Source of the DNA: Dyella sedimenti
GTDB taxonomy: Bacteria > Pseudomonadota > Gammaproteobacteria > Xanthomonadales > Rhodanobacteraceae
Reading direction: 5' to 3'
Length of the DNA: 64,000 nucleotides
NCBI RefSeq assembly: GCF_022760995.1
Contig: NZ_JAKWJO010000002.1
Coordinates: forward strand, 62,001 to 126,000
In this document: positions 52,498 through 61,365 of the stretch, piece by piece
Numbering within the stretch: position 1 is the stretch's first letter
Layout: the number at the start of each line of letters is the position of its first letter
Translations under genes and position numbers: made by a program
Notes under the pieces: generated by a model
The model's database searches: none
What the model was told of the DNA's origin: nothing
What the model saw: the letters and a program-made list of their open reading frames with translations, nothing else

Positions 52498-52535
52498 CGT
52501 ACAGCTAACGATATGTGTACGACAATTTGTACGAC
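52496..52535. promoter_or_regulatory. Three TGTACGAC boxes
   Basis: GTCGTACA (52496-52503, inverted), TGTACGAC (52516-52523) and TGTACGAC (52528-52535), the last two 12 bp apart. Looks like a protein-binding operator or origin element next to the repeat array. Confidence 0.6.
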
Positions 52536-52575
52536 AGCTTTGAGGCCTCATCGACAGCTCGAGCCGTTTGGCTCC

Positions 52576-52775
52576 TGCACGAATTTTTCGGACTCCGGAA
52601 AAGTCCTGCGCTTCGCTTCGCCTCGCGTGAAATTTTCGGGCTCCGAAGAAGTCCCGCGCTTCGGTTCACCCCACGCGAAATTTGCGGACTTCGCAAAACA
52701 GTCCCCGCCCCGGTTCGCCCAATGCGAAATTTTCGGACTCCGAAAAGGTCCCGCGCTTCGGTGCGCGCCCGTTCA
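52576..52775. repeat. Tandem 48-49 bp repeats with palindromic cores (iteron-like)
   Basis: Four units at 48-49 bp spacing, with cores at 52585, 52633, 52681 and 52730. Each core is an inverted repeat of 8+1+8 type (TTTTCGGA-C-TCCGAAAA or TTTGCGGA-C-TTCGCAAA). Between cores each unit keeps GTCCCGCGCTTCGGTTCGCC-like sequence. A fifth core occurs alone at 52974-52990. Directly downstream of the HTH replication-type gene. Confidence 0.85.
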
Positions 52776-52820
52776 AATTGCGAATCACGCCCCAGTACGT
52801 CAGCGCGGCGCACAGAGCCA

Positions 52821-52896
52821 ATAGTGGAACATAAAGGGCGTGCCACGTTTCGCGTATATCTGCCCGCCAAATAGCGTCACGAAGCCATTCGCGCTG
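52821..52896. repeat. Flanking direct repeat, right copy
   Basis: Second, diverged copy of 52422-52497 (ATAGTGGAACATAAAGG conserved). Confidence 0.75.
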
Positions 52897-52999
52897 TGCC
52901 ACGGAAATGTCTGTGCGTAGCACAGTCTGTGCTACGGCCGAGGAGTGGATGGCGAGCGATCCCTGCGGCGAAATTTGCGGACTCCGCAAAAAAGGCCGC

Positions 53000-53239
53000 T
53001 CAGCGGCCCGCATCCTCTCGTTTCAAGGATGGCGCCGGCACTCCAGGCTTTCCGCCGCTTTCGTGTCGCGGATCGACAAGTTCCTGCAGGGTGATTTCGC
53101 CCTCGATGTAACGGCGAGCACGTTCTTCGGTCGCCTCGTCGGGCTTGAAGCCGGAGAGGCCTACATTGGCGCGTGCGCCGTCGACATGCCTCTGCCGGAG
53201 GGCGCGCTCTTCCAGAGTGATGGCGGGGAACTTGGCCAT
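53000..53239 (-). CDS. VbhA-type antitoxin-like protein (79 aa)
   Basis: ATG 53239 with GGAGACTCCA-type leader. Sequence LEERALRQRHVDGARANVGL, then GFKPDEATEERARRYIEGEI and TLQELV, the VbhA (Fic-inhibitor) pattern: short helix, then GE-[IL]-T-x-[DE]-EL. The inhibitory S/TxxxE[G/N] motif is not certain. No Fic protein is near. An orphan antitoxin or a regulator borrowed from one. Confidence 0.65.
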   Translation of the reverse strand: MAKFPAITLEERALRQRHVDGARANVGLSGFKPDEATEERARRYIEGEITLQELVDPRHESGGKPGVPAPSLKREDAGR

Positions 53240-53315
53240 TGGAGTCTCCTATACCAAAGGTAGGGAAGTGCGCTGGGGTTGAGATAGCCGCGACGACACG
53301 GTCCTTGTCCGTCCG

Positions 53316-53678
53316 CTAGTCGACATTGGCCGGTGACTTGGAGTGAATGAAGAAGTCCACGCGGATGGCGCCACAGGCCACCTCGACGCCATTGTCGTTC
53401 TGGTCGATTACCCCAGCGTCGACGAGCGCCTGGATGTCGTCCTGGACGACATGGGTGCCACGCCTGACCATTCTGGCAATCTGGCCGATGCTAAGCGCTC
53501 CCCTGCCTGCCATCGACTCAAGTATCCGGACGCGGTTTTCCGTGAGGAGCCTTGCCAGGTCGGCTGCCTCCTCGAAGACCACGTAGTCACCCTGCTTCTC
53601 GCCCTTGGCGGCGGAAATGAAGCGTGTTCGTGATGCATCACGAGATGACACGGTCAGGGTCACGACACGATCGATCAC
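53316..53678 (-). CDS. HTH antitoxin-like regulator, HVO_A0114/TumA type (120 aa)
   Basis: 120 residues: a beta N-terminus (VVTLTVSSRDASRTRFI), then a winged helix (ENRVRILESMAGRGALSIGQ, MVRRGTHVVQDDIQALVDAG, VIDQNDNGVEVACGAI). Resembles the DNA-binding partner of TumE-type toxins. The expected toxin gene is not found either side (recombinase stop at 53792; 76-bp gap to the VbhA-like gene). Probably one operon with the VbhA-like gene. Confidence 0.65.
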   Translation of the reverse strand: MIDRVVTLTVSSRDASRTRFISAAKGEKQGDYVVFEEAADLARLLTENRVRILESMAGRGALSIGQIARMVRRGTHVVQDDIQALVDAGVIDQNDNGVEVACGAIRVDFFIHSKSPANVD

Positions 53679-53791
53679 GGCGAATCCCTCATTGCTTCAC
53701 GGCATCTGTCAGGGCGAGTCGAGCGTTCGGCGATATGTGACTCAGGGTTCCGGGCTCCAGAGGAGGGTGCCAAAGCGGACGACTGCGAGAG

Positions 53792-54835
53792 CTACCTCTT
53801 GCGCAGATCATCAAGGCGGCTCACGAGGTCTTCGGCCCTCAGGTGCGTATAGCGCCTGAGCATCTGCATCGACTTGTGCCCGCTGATGGCGGCCACCTCC
53901 TGGTCGCTGAGTCCCCCTTCCACGAGTCGGCTCACTGCTTCGTGGCGTAGATCGTGGAATCTCAGGTCACCGAGGCCCAGCTGAACCTTTATGCCCAGCC
54001 ATGCCTTGTTGAAGTTGTACGGTCTCCGTCTGCCGTCTCTTCCCGGCTCACCAAAAAATACGAGATCGCAGTCATCCGGTCTCACCGGATTCGCCAGTGC
54101 CGCTGCGAGGACGTCCTTGGCTTTCTGGGTGAGCGGAACGGTGCGCGCGTTGTCGTTCTTGGTTTTGCTGAGGCGGACAATGCGGCGCGTGATGTCGATC
54201 TGGCGCATGGTCAGGCCGGTGATCTCGGACGATCGCATGCCTGTCTCGATGGCTAGCTCGAAGATCCATCGGAGCATCGGGTTGGAGTACGCCGACACGG
54301 CGGAGCGCAGCCGCTTCTCTTCGCTGCTGGAGAGTCTGCGGTCACGCCCTTCTCCCGCACTTGGCTTCCTGACGCTGGCCACGGGATTCTGGACGAGGCC
54401 GATCCTCCACTCGCGGATCACCGTGTTGAAGAGGTGGCTGGCCAGCGCCAGTTCGAGCCTGACCGTGTTGGGCTTCTTTCCCGCCGCAATGCGGTGGTCG
54501 CGGTACTTGGCCACGAGTTCGGGACTGACCGCAGCGAGGGAGTACTTGCCGAAGAAGGTGCGGAGAGGCACCGCCTTGAGCCGTTCGGCGCGCTGCGTCG
54601 ATTCCTTCTTGGTTGGCGTAACTTCGGCGAGATAGCGATCGAGCGCCGCTCCAAAATTCGTCCGTTCCGAGGGGCCGCGCTCGATGAAGACGCCGCGGAC
54701 CATCTCGTCCTCGACGCGGCGCGACCAGTCCTCGGCATCGCGCTTCGTGCGGAAACTCTTCGCCGCCGTGGGCCATCCCTGCTTGCGGATGACTGCCTTC
54801 CAAGTCCCAGAGGGGGTCTTTACGAGGGTTGCCAT
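53792..54835 (-). CDS. Tyrosine recombinase / integrase
   Basis: 347 residues from ATG 54835. N-terminal arm-type domain (MATLVKTPSGTWKAVIRKQG; AP2-like), SAM-like core-binding part about 60-150, then the catalytic domain with Arg201 (ETGMRSSEI), His294 and Arg297 (RFHDLRHEAV), His320 (ISGHKSMQM) and Tyr329 (RRYTHL). All catalytic residues are in place. It lies 85 bp from the 3' end of tRNA-Ile(CAU), reading away from it, as for island integrases that target tRNA 3' ends. A broken relative is at 26829-27241. Confidence 0.96.
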   Translation of the reverse strand: MATLVKTPSGTWKAVIRKQGWPTAAKSFRTKRDAEDWSRRVEDEMVRGVFIERGPSERTNFGAALDRYLAEVTPTKKESTQRAERLKAVPLRTFFGKYSLAAVSPELVAKYRDHRIAAGKKPNTVRLELALASHLFNTVIREWRIGLVQNPVASVRKPSAGEGRDRRLSSSEEKRLRSAVSAYSNPMLRWIFELAIETGMRSSEITGLTMRQIDITRRIVRLSKTKNDNARTVPLTQKAKDVLAAALANPVRPDDCDLVFFGEPGRDGRRRPYNFNKAWLGIKVQLGLGDLRFHDLRHEAVSRLVEGGLSDQEVAAISGHKSMQMLRRYTHLRAEDLVSRLDDLRKR

Positions 54836-54919
54836 GAAGCTGCCGCATCCCGGTGATGTACCGAAATTGTACCACAAGGCAAGGGACTTGCAGGCGATTT
54901 GGCCTTAAATCCTTGTGGC

Positions 54920-54998
<79 letters not shown>

Positions 54999-55134
54999 GT
55001 GCGTGCCCCGCGTTGCGCGGGGTATGCATCTTAGCGGCAGGTGGCGGAGGCGTCGACTTGGCGAGTCAATGCGGTGGGCATATCGCCCCTCCTTTGGCAC
55101 TTGTGGGCATGCAGCCCTGACCAAGGACACGGGT

Positions 55135-58068
55135 ATGGGTAGGATGGGTGGGCTTGCCTGCATGGGACTCTCGCGTATGCCGCGTCGCCGAGTTGTTCGA
55201 GCTGTTCTTGTCCTGGCCTGTCTCATGCTCTGGCCCGCGTGGGCCTGGGCGCTGGGAGAAACGCCTTATGTGAGCACGTCGCCGGCCGGTGGCGCGTTTG
55301 TGCTTGCCCGGCATGGCGCGGCGACACCGCTGCTGGTCAGCGAGGCGGATTGGCCGGGGGTGGTGCGCGCGGTCGGCGACCTGGGCCAGGACATCGGCCG
55401 GGTGACGGGGCAGGCGGCGACGGTGGAGCACGGGGCCAACGCGGCGCAGGGCGAGGTCGTGCTGGTCGGTACCCTCGGCAGGAGTCCGCTGATCGACGAC
55501 CTGGTGCGCCGGCACAAGCTGGACGTGAGCGGCATCGCGGGCCAGTGGGAAGCGGCGGTGACCACCATCGTGGAGGATCCAGTGCCGGGCATCCGCCGCG
55601 CGCTGGTGATCGCCGGCGCGGACAAGCGCGGCACGATCTACGGCGTCTACGATCTTTCCGAGCAGATCGGCGTATCGCCCTGGTACTGGTGGGCGGACGT
55701 GCGCGTGCCACACCAGGATGCGCTGTACGTGCTGCCCGGCCGCCATGTGCAGCCGGTGCCGGCGGTGAAGTACCGGGGCATCTTCTTCAACGACGAGGCG
55801 CCGGCGCTGTCGGGCTGGACCAAGGAGAAGTTCGGCGGCATGAACCACGCCTTCTACACGAAGGTGTTCGAACTGCTGCTGCGCCTGAAGGCGAACTTCC
55901 TGTGGCCGGCGATGTGGGACAACGCCTTCGGTACGGACGATCCGTTGAACCAGCAGCTGGCCGACGAATACGGCATCGTGATGGGCACCTCGCACGAGGA
56001 GCCGATGATGCGCGCCGAGAAGGAATGGACGTCCGGCCACCACGGCGCCTGGGACTACGCCACCAATGCCAGGGAGATCGGCGCCTTCTGGCGCGAGGGC
56101 ATGGAGCGCAGCAAGCACTACGAGCAGGTGGTGACGCTGGGCATGCGCGGCGAGGGCGACACACCAATGTCGGCCGAGGCCAACACGCAGCTGCTGGAGC
56201 GCGTCGTGGCGGACCAGCGCGAGATCCTGAAGCAAGTGGTGAACCCGGACATCACCCGTGTGCCGCAGGTGTGGGCGCTCTACAAGGAGGTGCAGGGCTA
56301 CTACGAGCAGGGCATGCGCGTGCCCGACGACGTGACCCTGCTGTGGTCCGACGACAACTGGGGCAACCTGCGCCGCCTGCCCACGGCGGAGGAACGCAAG
56401 CGCGCGGGCGGCGCGGGCATCTACTACCACTTCGACTACGTGGGCGGGCCGCGCTCCTACAAGTGGCTGAACACCATGCCGATCACCAAGGCACAGGAGC
56501 AGCTGCACCTGGCGCTGGCCTACGGCGCGGACCGGTTGTGGGTGGTGAACGTGGGCGACGGCAAGCCGATGGAGTTCCCCATCGAGTTTTTCCTGGACTA
56601 CGCGCGCACGCCGCAGCGCTGGGACAAGGACCACCTGGACGAGTTCACGCGCCTGTGGGCCACGCGCGAGTTCGGCCCGGCGCATGCCGGCGAGATCGCG
56701 ACGGCGATCGAGCAATACACCAAGTACAACGGATGGCGGAAGCCGGAGCTGGTCGATCCATCCACTTTCAGCCTGGACAACTACCACGAGGCGGATCGCG
56801 TGGAAGCGGCATGGCGCACCCTGGCCCAGCGCGTCGACGCGCTGGCCGACAAGCTCCCTGCCGACGAGCGGACCGCATACTTTGAACTGGTGCAGTACCC
56901 GGTGGACGCCAGCGCCAACCTGGTACGGACCTGCATCACCGCCGCCCGCAACGCGGCGGATGCGCGCCTGGGCCATCCGAAGGCCAATGCCGAGGCGGAC
57001 GAGGTGCGCGCGCTGTTCGCCAGGGACGCGGCGCTGGGCGACGCCTACAACCACCTGCTGGACGGCAAGTGGGACCACATGATGGACCAGACCCATTTCG
57101 GCTATGTCAGCTGGCGCGATCCGCCGGTGAACGTGATGCCGGCGGTGAGCTGGATCCAGGTGCCGCAGGCAGGATCGCTGGGTGTCCGCGCGGAGGATGA
57201 AGAACCCACGCCGAAAGGTGACATTCCGCTGGGCACCATCGATTCGGTCGCCAACGAAACCCGCACCCTCACCTTGTTCGATCGTGGCCGCACGCCGGTG
57301 GCCTATACGATCGCGGCCGACGCGCCATGGCTGCTGCCCACGCGCCAGGAGGGCACGCTGGGCGCCACCGAACAAACCGTGGTGTTGCGCGTGGACTGGA
57401 GCAAGCTGCCCGCCGGCACGGAAAGCGCCACGGGAACGGTGAGCGTCCGCTCGGGCGACGGGAAACCGATCCGCTACACGCTGCGCGCGCTCAGGCTGCC
57501 GGTGACCCGCGAGAACGCCACGGGCTTCGTGGAGAGCAATGGCTACGTGGCCATCGAGGCCGCCGACACCACGACGCGCACCGCGGATGGCAAGGAGGCC
57601 GATGCCCCGCATTGGGTCGAGCTGCCGGACTATGGCAAGACCCGCTCGGCCATGACGGTGTATCCGGTGACGATGGCGAGCGACACCGCTTCGGCAGCCT
57701 CCCTGCAATACCGCATGTATCTCTATGACGATGGCGACCTGCAGCTGCAGGCCACGCTGGCGCCCACGCAGAACTTCGTTCCAGGGCGAGGACTGCGCTT
57801 CGCCGTTTCCGTGGACGACGGCCCGCGCACGGTGGTCGATACGCTGGCGCGCAACAGCAAGGAGGACTGGGCGCGCAGTGTGGAGGATGGCGTGCGCCGC
57901 GTGACGCTGCCGCTAGCCATCGCCCGGCCCGGATACCACACGCTGAAGATCTGGGCGGTCGATCCCGGCGTGGTGCTGGAGCGGCTGGTGGTCAGCCGTG
58001 GGGAGCCCAGGCCCAGCGACCTGGGACCGCCGGAGAGTTTTCATCCCGGGCATGTCGCTGGGCGTTGA
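55135..58068 (+). CDS. GH115 xylan alpha-1,2-glucuronidase
   Basis: 977 residues from ATG 55135 (AAGGA upstream); later ATGs at 55144, 55162 and 55177 are possible. Signal peptide (RAVLVLACLMLWPAWAWA). Family hallmarks follow in order: GVSPWYWWADV, KYRGIFFNDEAP, NFLWPAMW, GTSHEEPMMRAE, LWSDDNWGNLRRLP, YHFDYVGGPRSYKW. The C-terminal half holds the extra beta domains. It removes (4-O-methyl)glucuronic acid from glucuronoxylan, outside or in the periplasm. An esterase gene converges on it; both could act on hemicellulose. Confidence 0.95.
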   Translation: MGRMGGLACMGLSRMPRRRVVRAVLVLACLMLWPAWAWALGETPYVSTSPAGGAFVLARHGAATPLLVSEADWPGVVRAVGDLGQDIGRVTGQAATVEHGANAAQGEVVLVGTLGRSPLIDDLVRRHKLDVSGIAGQWEAAVTTIVEDPVPGIRRALVIAGADKRGTIYGVYDLSEQIGVSPWYWWADVRVPHQDALYVLPGRHVQPVPAVKYRGIFFNDEAPALSGWTKEKFGGMNHAFYTKVFELLLRLKANFLWPAMWDNAFGTDDPLNQQLADEYGIVMGTSHEEPMMRAEKEWTSGHHGAWDYATNAREIGAFWREGMERSKHYEQVVTLGMRGEGDTPMSAEANTQLLERVVADQREILKQVVNPDITRVPQVWALYKEVQGYYEQGMRVPDDVTLLWSDDNWGNLRRLPTAEERKRAGGAGIYYHFDYVGGPRSYKWLNTMPITKAQEQLHLALAYGADRLWVVNVGDGKPMEFPIEFFLDYARTPQRWDKDHLDEFTRLWATREFGPAHAGEIATAIEQYTKYNGWRKPELVDPSTFSLDNYHEADRVEAAWRTLAQRVDALADKLPADERTAYFELVQYPVDASANLVRTCITAARNAADARLGHPKANAEADEVRALFARDAALGDAYNHLLDGKWDHMMDQTHFGYVSWRDPPVNVMPAVSWIQVPQAGSLGVRAEDEEPTPKGDIPLGTIDSVANETRTLTLFDRGRTPVAYTIAADAPWLLPTRQEGTLGATEQTVVLRVDWSKLPAGTESATGTVSVRSGDGKPIRYTLRALRLPVTRENATGFVESNGYVAIEAADTTTRTADGKEADAPHWVELPDYGKTRSAMTVYPVTMASDTASAASLQYRMYLYDDGDLQLQATLAPTQNFVPGRGLRFAVSVDDGPRTVVDTLARNSKEDWARSVEDGVRRVTLPLAIARPGYHTLKIWAVDPGVVLERLVVSRGEPRPSDLGPPESFHPGHVAGR

Positions 58069-58094
58069 GGTGGACGCAAGCGGCGTGCGCCGGC

Positions 58095-59339
58095 CTATCG
58101 CGTAAACAGCGAGAGCGGCACCGCCTCGCCCATGGCGCGGTAGCCAGCCGGCGAGGGATGCAGGTGGTCACCGCAGTCGTCGCCGGGGCGCAGGCGGTCG
58201 GGGTGCCGCGGATCGCGCACCACGGCGTCGAAGTCCACCACCGCGTCGAAGTGGCCCGGCGCGCGGATCCACTGGTTGATGGCCGTGCGGTCGGCTTCGG
58301 TCAGCGCATCGGGATGGTAGTAGTCCGAACCGCCGAACGGCGTGATGGTCGCGCCGGTCACCTGCAGGCCGTGCGCGTGCGCGCGCAGGATGATCTGCTG
58401 GTAGGCGCCGATGATCCGCCGCACCAGGCGCTCATGCTCGGCGACGGGCGCGTGGTCCATGCGCGCCAGCAGGCCCAGGTCGTTGACGCCCTCGAACACG
58501 ATCAGCCAGCGTGCACCGGCAGGTGCGAGCACGTCGCGGTCGAAGCGCGCCAGTGCGTTCGGTCCCAGTCCATCGGTCAACAGGTGGTTGCCGCCGATGC
58601 CCTTGTTCACCACGCCGACGTTGCGCGTGGCGGGCGACGCCAGCAATCGCGCGGCCAGCACGTCGGTCCAGCGATCGTTGCCGTTGGTGGTGGCGCCGTG
58701 CCCGTCGGTGATCGAGTCGCCCAGCGCCACCACGGCGGCCGTGTCCGCCGGGGCCTGCACGTCGATCTCGGCAAGGTGGTACCAGTGCTCCACCTTGCGC
58801 GGCGCGACCAGGTTGGCCGCGCCGGTGGCGTCGCCATGCACGTAGTAGGAGGTGGCGCGCGAGCCCGGGTGCCCGGTCTGCACCGCCGGCGCCTCGTCCA
58901 GGTGGAAACTGACCGCCAGGTTGGACAAGGCCGGCAACGGATAGTCGACCGGGTCGGAGCTGTACTCCGCACCGGGCGGGACGATCACGTCCGGCGCGCC
59001 GTCGAAGCTCAACGCCTTGTCGCTGGCCGGGTCGATCGCCGGCGAGTCCGCCGCCAGCGGCCGTGCGATATGCGCGGAAGTGACGTGCAGCGGCGTGGTG
59101 CCGAAAGCGTTGGATACTTTCACGCGCAACGTCTTGCCGCCGATCGACACGTGCACGATCTGGCGCAGCGTGGCATCGCGCAGGTCGGCGGTCGGCAAGG
59201 CGTTGTGCGGTTCCGGTACCTGCTGTGCCGCACCCCAGGTGGCCACCCAGGCCGGCGGCGCGTCGGCCGCATGCACCGCCGAACCGCCCCAGGCCGCCGC
59301 AAGGCACAGACATCCAAACATCCGCCAAGCCTTTTTCAT
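58095..59339 (-). CDS. Secreted SGNH/GDSL hydrolase
   Basis: 414 residues from ATG 59339; an upstream in-frame start at 59375 is possible. Signal peptide (RMFGCLCLAAAWGGSAVHA). SGNH blocks: VALGDSITDGHG (catalytic Ser), NKGIGGNHLL, FEGVNDLG, and DHLHPSPAGY (catalytic Asp/His). Domain order and an N-terminal beta domain resemble rhamnogalacturonan or carbohydrate acetylesterases. Convergent with the GH115 gene with a 26-bp gap. Confidence 0.92.
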   Translation of the reverse strand: MKKAWRMFGCLCLAAAWGGSAVHAADAPPAWVATWGAAQQVPEPHNALPTADLRDATLRQIVHVSIGGKTLRVKVSNAFGTTPLHVTSAHIARPLAADSPAIDPASDKALSFDGAPDVIVPPGAEYSSDPVDYPLPALSNLAVSFHLDEAPAVQTGHPGSRATSYYVHGDATGAANLVAPRKVEHWYHLAEIDVQAPADTAAVVALGDSITDGHGATTNGNDRWTDVLAARLLASPATRNVGVVNKGIGGNHLLTDGLGPNALARFDRDVLAPAGARWLIVFEGVNDLGLLARMDHAPVAEHERLVRRIIGAYQQIILRAHAHGLQVTGATITPFGGSDYYHPDALTEADRTAINQWIRAPGHFDAVVDFDAVVRDPRHPDRLRPGDDCGDHLHPSPAGYRAMGEAVPLSLFTR

Positions 59340-59596
59340 GCAGGTAGATCCGTTGTCGTTGGTGGAAGGCCGCAAAGACGCGGGCGAGCATACCAGCCGG
59401 GCCCGCTCCGGCCGCCTTGCAGTGCCGCATGCGCTCTTGCTCGCCTTCTTCTGTCAGCGAATGCCGCTTCGATAGCGGCGCTTGATGCGTATCAAGACCT
59501 TGCCTTCGCGAAAGCGAGACGGTCGGGAAAGTCTTCAAGACCCACCGCGTGGCGGGCAACAAAGACGCTTTCGCAAGTTCCTGGAAAAGACCCCGC

Positions 59597-60823
59597 ATGG
59601 TGGACAAGCACTACCACGACATCGACGTCCTCGAGGCCGCCAGGCAACGCATCCGCCTGGTGTTCGAGCATTTCGAGCGCGTGTGCGTGGCATTCTCCGG
59701 CGGCAAGGACAGCTCGGTCACCCTGCACCTGGCATTGGAAGTAGCGCGCGAGCTGGGGCGCGGGCCGGTGCACGCCTTGTTCATCGACCTGGAAGGGCAG
59801 TACCGGCCGACCATCGCGCACGTCGCGGAGATGTTCGACCGCCCGGACGTGCGGCCGTGGTGGATCTGCCTGCCGATCAACCTGCGCAATGCGTCGAGCC
59901 TGCGGGAGCCGTACTGGTGCGCGTGGGAGCCGGGGCGCGAGGCGGACTGGGTGCGGCCGATGCCGGCGCATCCGTCGGTCGTCCGCGACCCGGGCTTCTT
60001 TCCGTTCTATCGCTACCGCATGGAGTTCGAGGAGTTCGTGCCCGCCTTCAACGAGTGGCTGGCGCAGGACGCGAGCACGGCCTTCCTGGTCGGCATCCGC
60101 TCGGACGAATCGCTCAACCGCTATCTCGCGGTCAAGCGCCGCGCGCGGGTGAAGAAGTGCGCGTGGACACCACCAGGCGCGGAGGCGGCGGTGACCTGGA
60201 GCGCGCGCGACATGGCCGGCGGCCGGGCGGTGACCTTCTTCCCCATCTACGACTGGAAGTTCGAGGATCTGTGGCGCTACACCGGCGAGCACGGCCACGC
60301 CTACAACCGCCTGTACGACCTGATGCATCGCGCCGGCGTGCCGTTCTCGCAGATGCGCATCTGCCAGCCCTACGGCGACGACCAGCGCAAGGGCCTGGAC
60401 CTGTTCCACAAGCTGGAACCGGACACCTGGTTCCGCGTGGTCGCACGCGTGGCCGGCGCCAACTACGCGGCGCGCTACTGCCGCCAGCGGCTGCTCGGCT
60501 ATCGCGGCGGGCTGGGCCTGCCGCCTACCTTCGGCACCTGGCGGCAGTACAGCCAGTTCCTGCTGCACAGCATGCCGCTGCCGCTGCGCAGGGTTTACCT
60601 GCGCCGCATCGAGCGCTTCATCCAATGGTGGTCGCGGCACGATTATCCGCTGGGCAAGTGGCCGGACGCGGGCATTCCGGCGCTGGAGAACCGCAAGGCG
60701 CAACCTTCCTGGCGGCGCGTGGCGCTGTCCCTGCTCAAGCTGGACATGGCGCGCTCGCTGTCGTTCGGCTTCGCCCGCCGCGATCTCGATGCCCTGGCGG
60801 GCAGCGAGGAGCACACGGCATGA
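59597..60823 (+). CDS. ibrA: IbrA-like PAPS-reductase-family protein (DUF3440)
   Basis: 408 residues from ATG 59597 (GGAAAAG upstream); a GTG start 16 codons earlier is open. PP-loop VAFSGGKDSSVTLHLAL near 32-48, then LFIDLEGQY, FLVGIRSDES, YDWKFEDLWRY and ICQPYGDDQRKGLDL, the IbrA pattern. The family has the ATP-pyrophosphatase fold of PAPS reductases, and in E. coli ibrA-ibrB affect eib gene expression. Relatives (DndC) act in DNA phosphorothioation. First gene of a three-gene overlapping operon. Confidence 0.9.
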   Translation: MVDKHYHDIDVLEAARQRIRLVFEHFERVCVAFSGGKDSSVTLHLALEVARELGRGPVHALFIDLEGQYRPTIAHVAEMFDRPDVRPWWICLPINLRNASSLREPYWCAWEPGREADWVRPMPAHPSVVRDPGFFPFYRYRMEFEEFVPAFNEWLAQDASTAFLVGIRSDESLNRYLAVKRRARVKKCAWTPPGAEAAVTWSARDMAGGRAVTFFPIYDWKFEDLWRYTGEHGHAYNRLYDLMHRAGVPFSQMRICQPYGDDQRKGLDLFHKLEPDTWFRVVARVAGANYAARYCRQRLLGYRGGLGLPPTFGTWRQYSQFLLHSMPLPLRRVYLRRIERFIQWWSRHDYPLGKWPDAGIPALENRKAQPSWRRVALSLLKLDMARSLSFGFARRDLDALAGSEEHTA

Positions 60824-61365
60824 TCCGCCTGGAAGATTGCGAGTTCGTCGCGTGGCGCTCGATCGACGACGAGGCGGCGTTCTTCGCCCAGATGGGCCGC
60901 TTCTTCGCCAGCGCCACGGTGCGGCGCGAATGCGGCGGCTATCCGCTGAACGACGGACCACGCTACCGCTGGCTGGTCGTGCGGCACAAGGGCGCGGCGC
61001 GCGTGCTGGGCTTCGTCAGCATGGAGATGCAGGCCGACCTGGTGCGCATCCGCGAAGGCTACGTGCGCGCCGAGGCCCGAGGCTGCGGCCTGTTCCGCGA
61101 ATTGCGGCGCCGGGCGCTGGAGGACATCGACCGGCTGGGACTGGACTGCGCGATGCGGGTGCCACAGGCATGCGTGCCATTCCTGGAGCCACACGGATTT
61201 CACGTATGCAGCACCCGGGGACGCTGGGTGAGCTTGGAGAGGAAAGCGCATGCCGCAACCAGCCAGCCTGATGGAACGCGCCGAGGCACTGTTCCGCGAA
61301 CTGGATCCCCTGCCCTTGCCGCAACGGGTGGAAGCCCTCAACCATCTTCGCCGGCTGCTGCATGA
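60820..61365 (+). CDS. GNAT-like protein inserted between ibrA and ibrB
   Basis: 181 residues; ATG overlaps the ibrA stop by 4 bp. The core (residues 1-145: FVSMEMQADLVRIREGYVRA, GLFRELRRRALEDIDRLGLD, VPFLEPHGFHVCS) follows an acetyltransferase layout, with a weak acetyl-CoA loop (RAEARGCGLFRE). The last 38 residues overlap ibrB by 116 bp and look like read-through, so the original stop may have been lost. A function in the ibrAB system is inferred from position. Confidence 0.75.
   Translation: MIRLEDCEFVAWRSIDDEAAFFAQMGRFFASATVRRECGGYPLNDGPRYRWLVVRHKGAARVLGFVSMEMQADLVRIREGYVRAEARGCGLFRELRRRALEDIDRLGLDCAMRVPQACVPFLEPHGFHVCSTRGRWVSLERKAHAATSQPDGTRRGTVPRTGSPALAATGGSPQPSSPAAA

Noticed and set aside
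52576..52990. CRISPR array
   Set aside because: The repeats are contiguous 48-bp units with palindromic cores and partly conserved remainder; there are no unique spacers and no cas genes.
55066..57708. 880-codon frame antisense to the GH115 gene
   Set aside because: Same composition artefact; the sense strand has every family hallmark.
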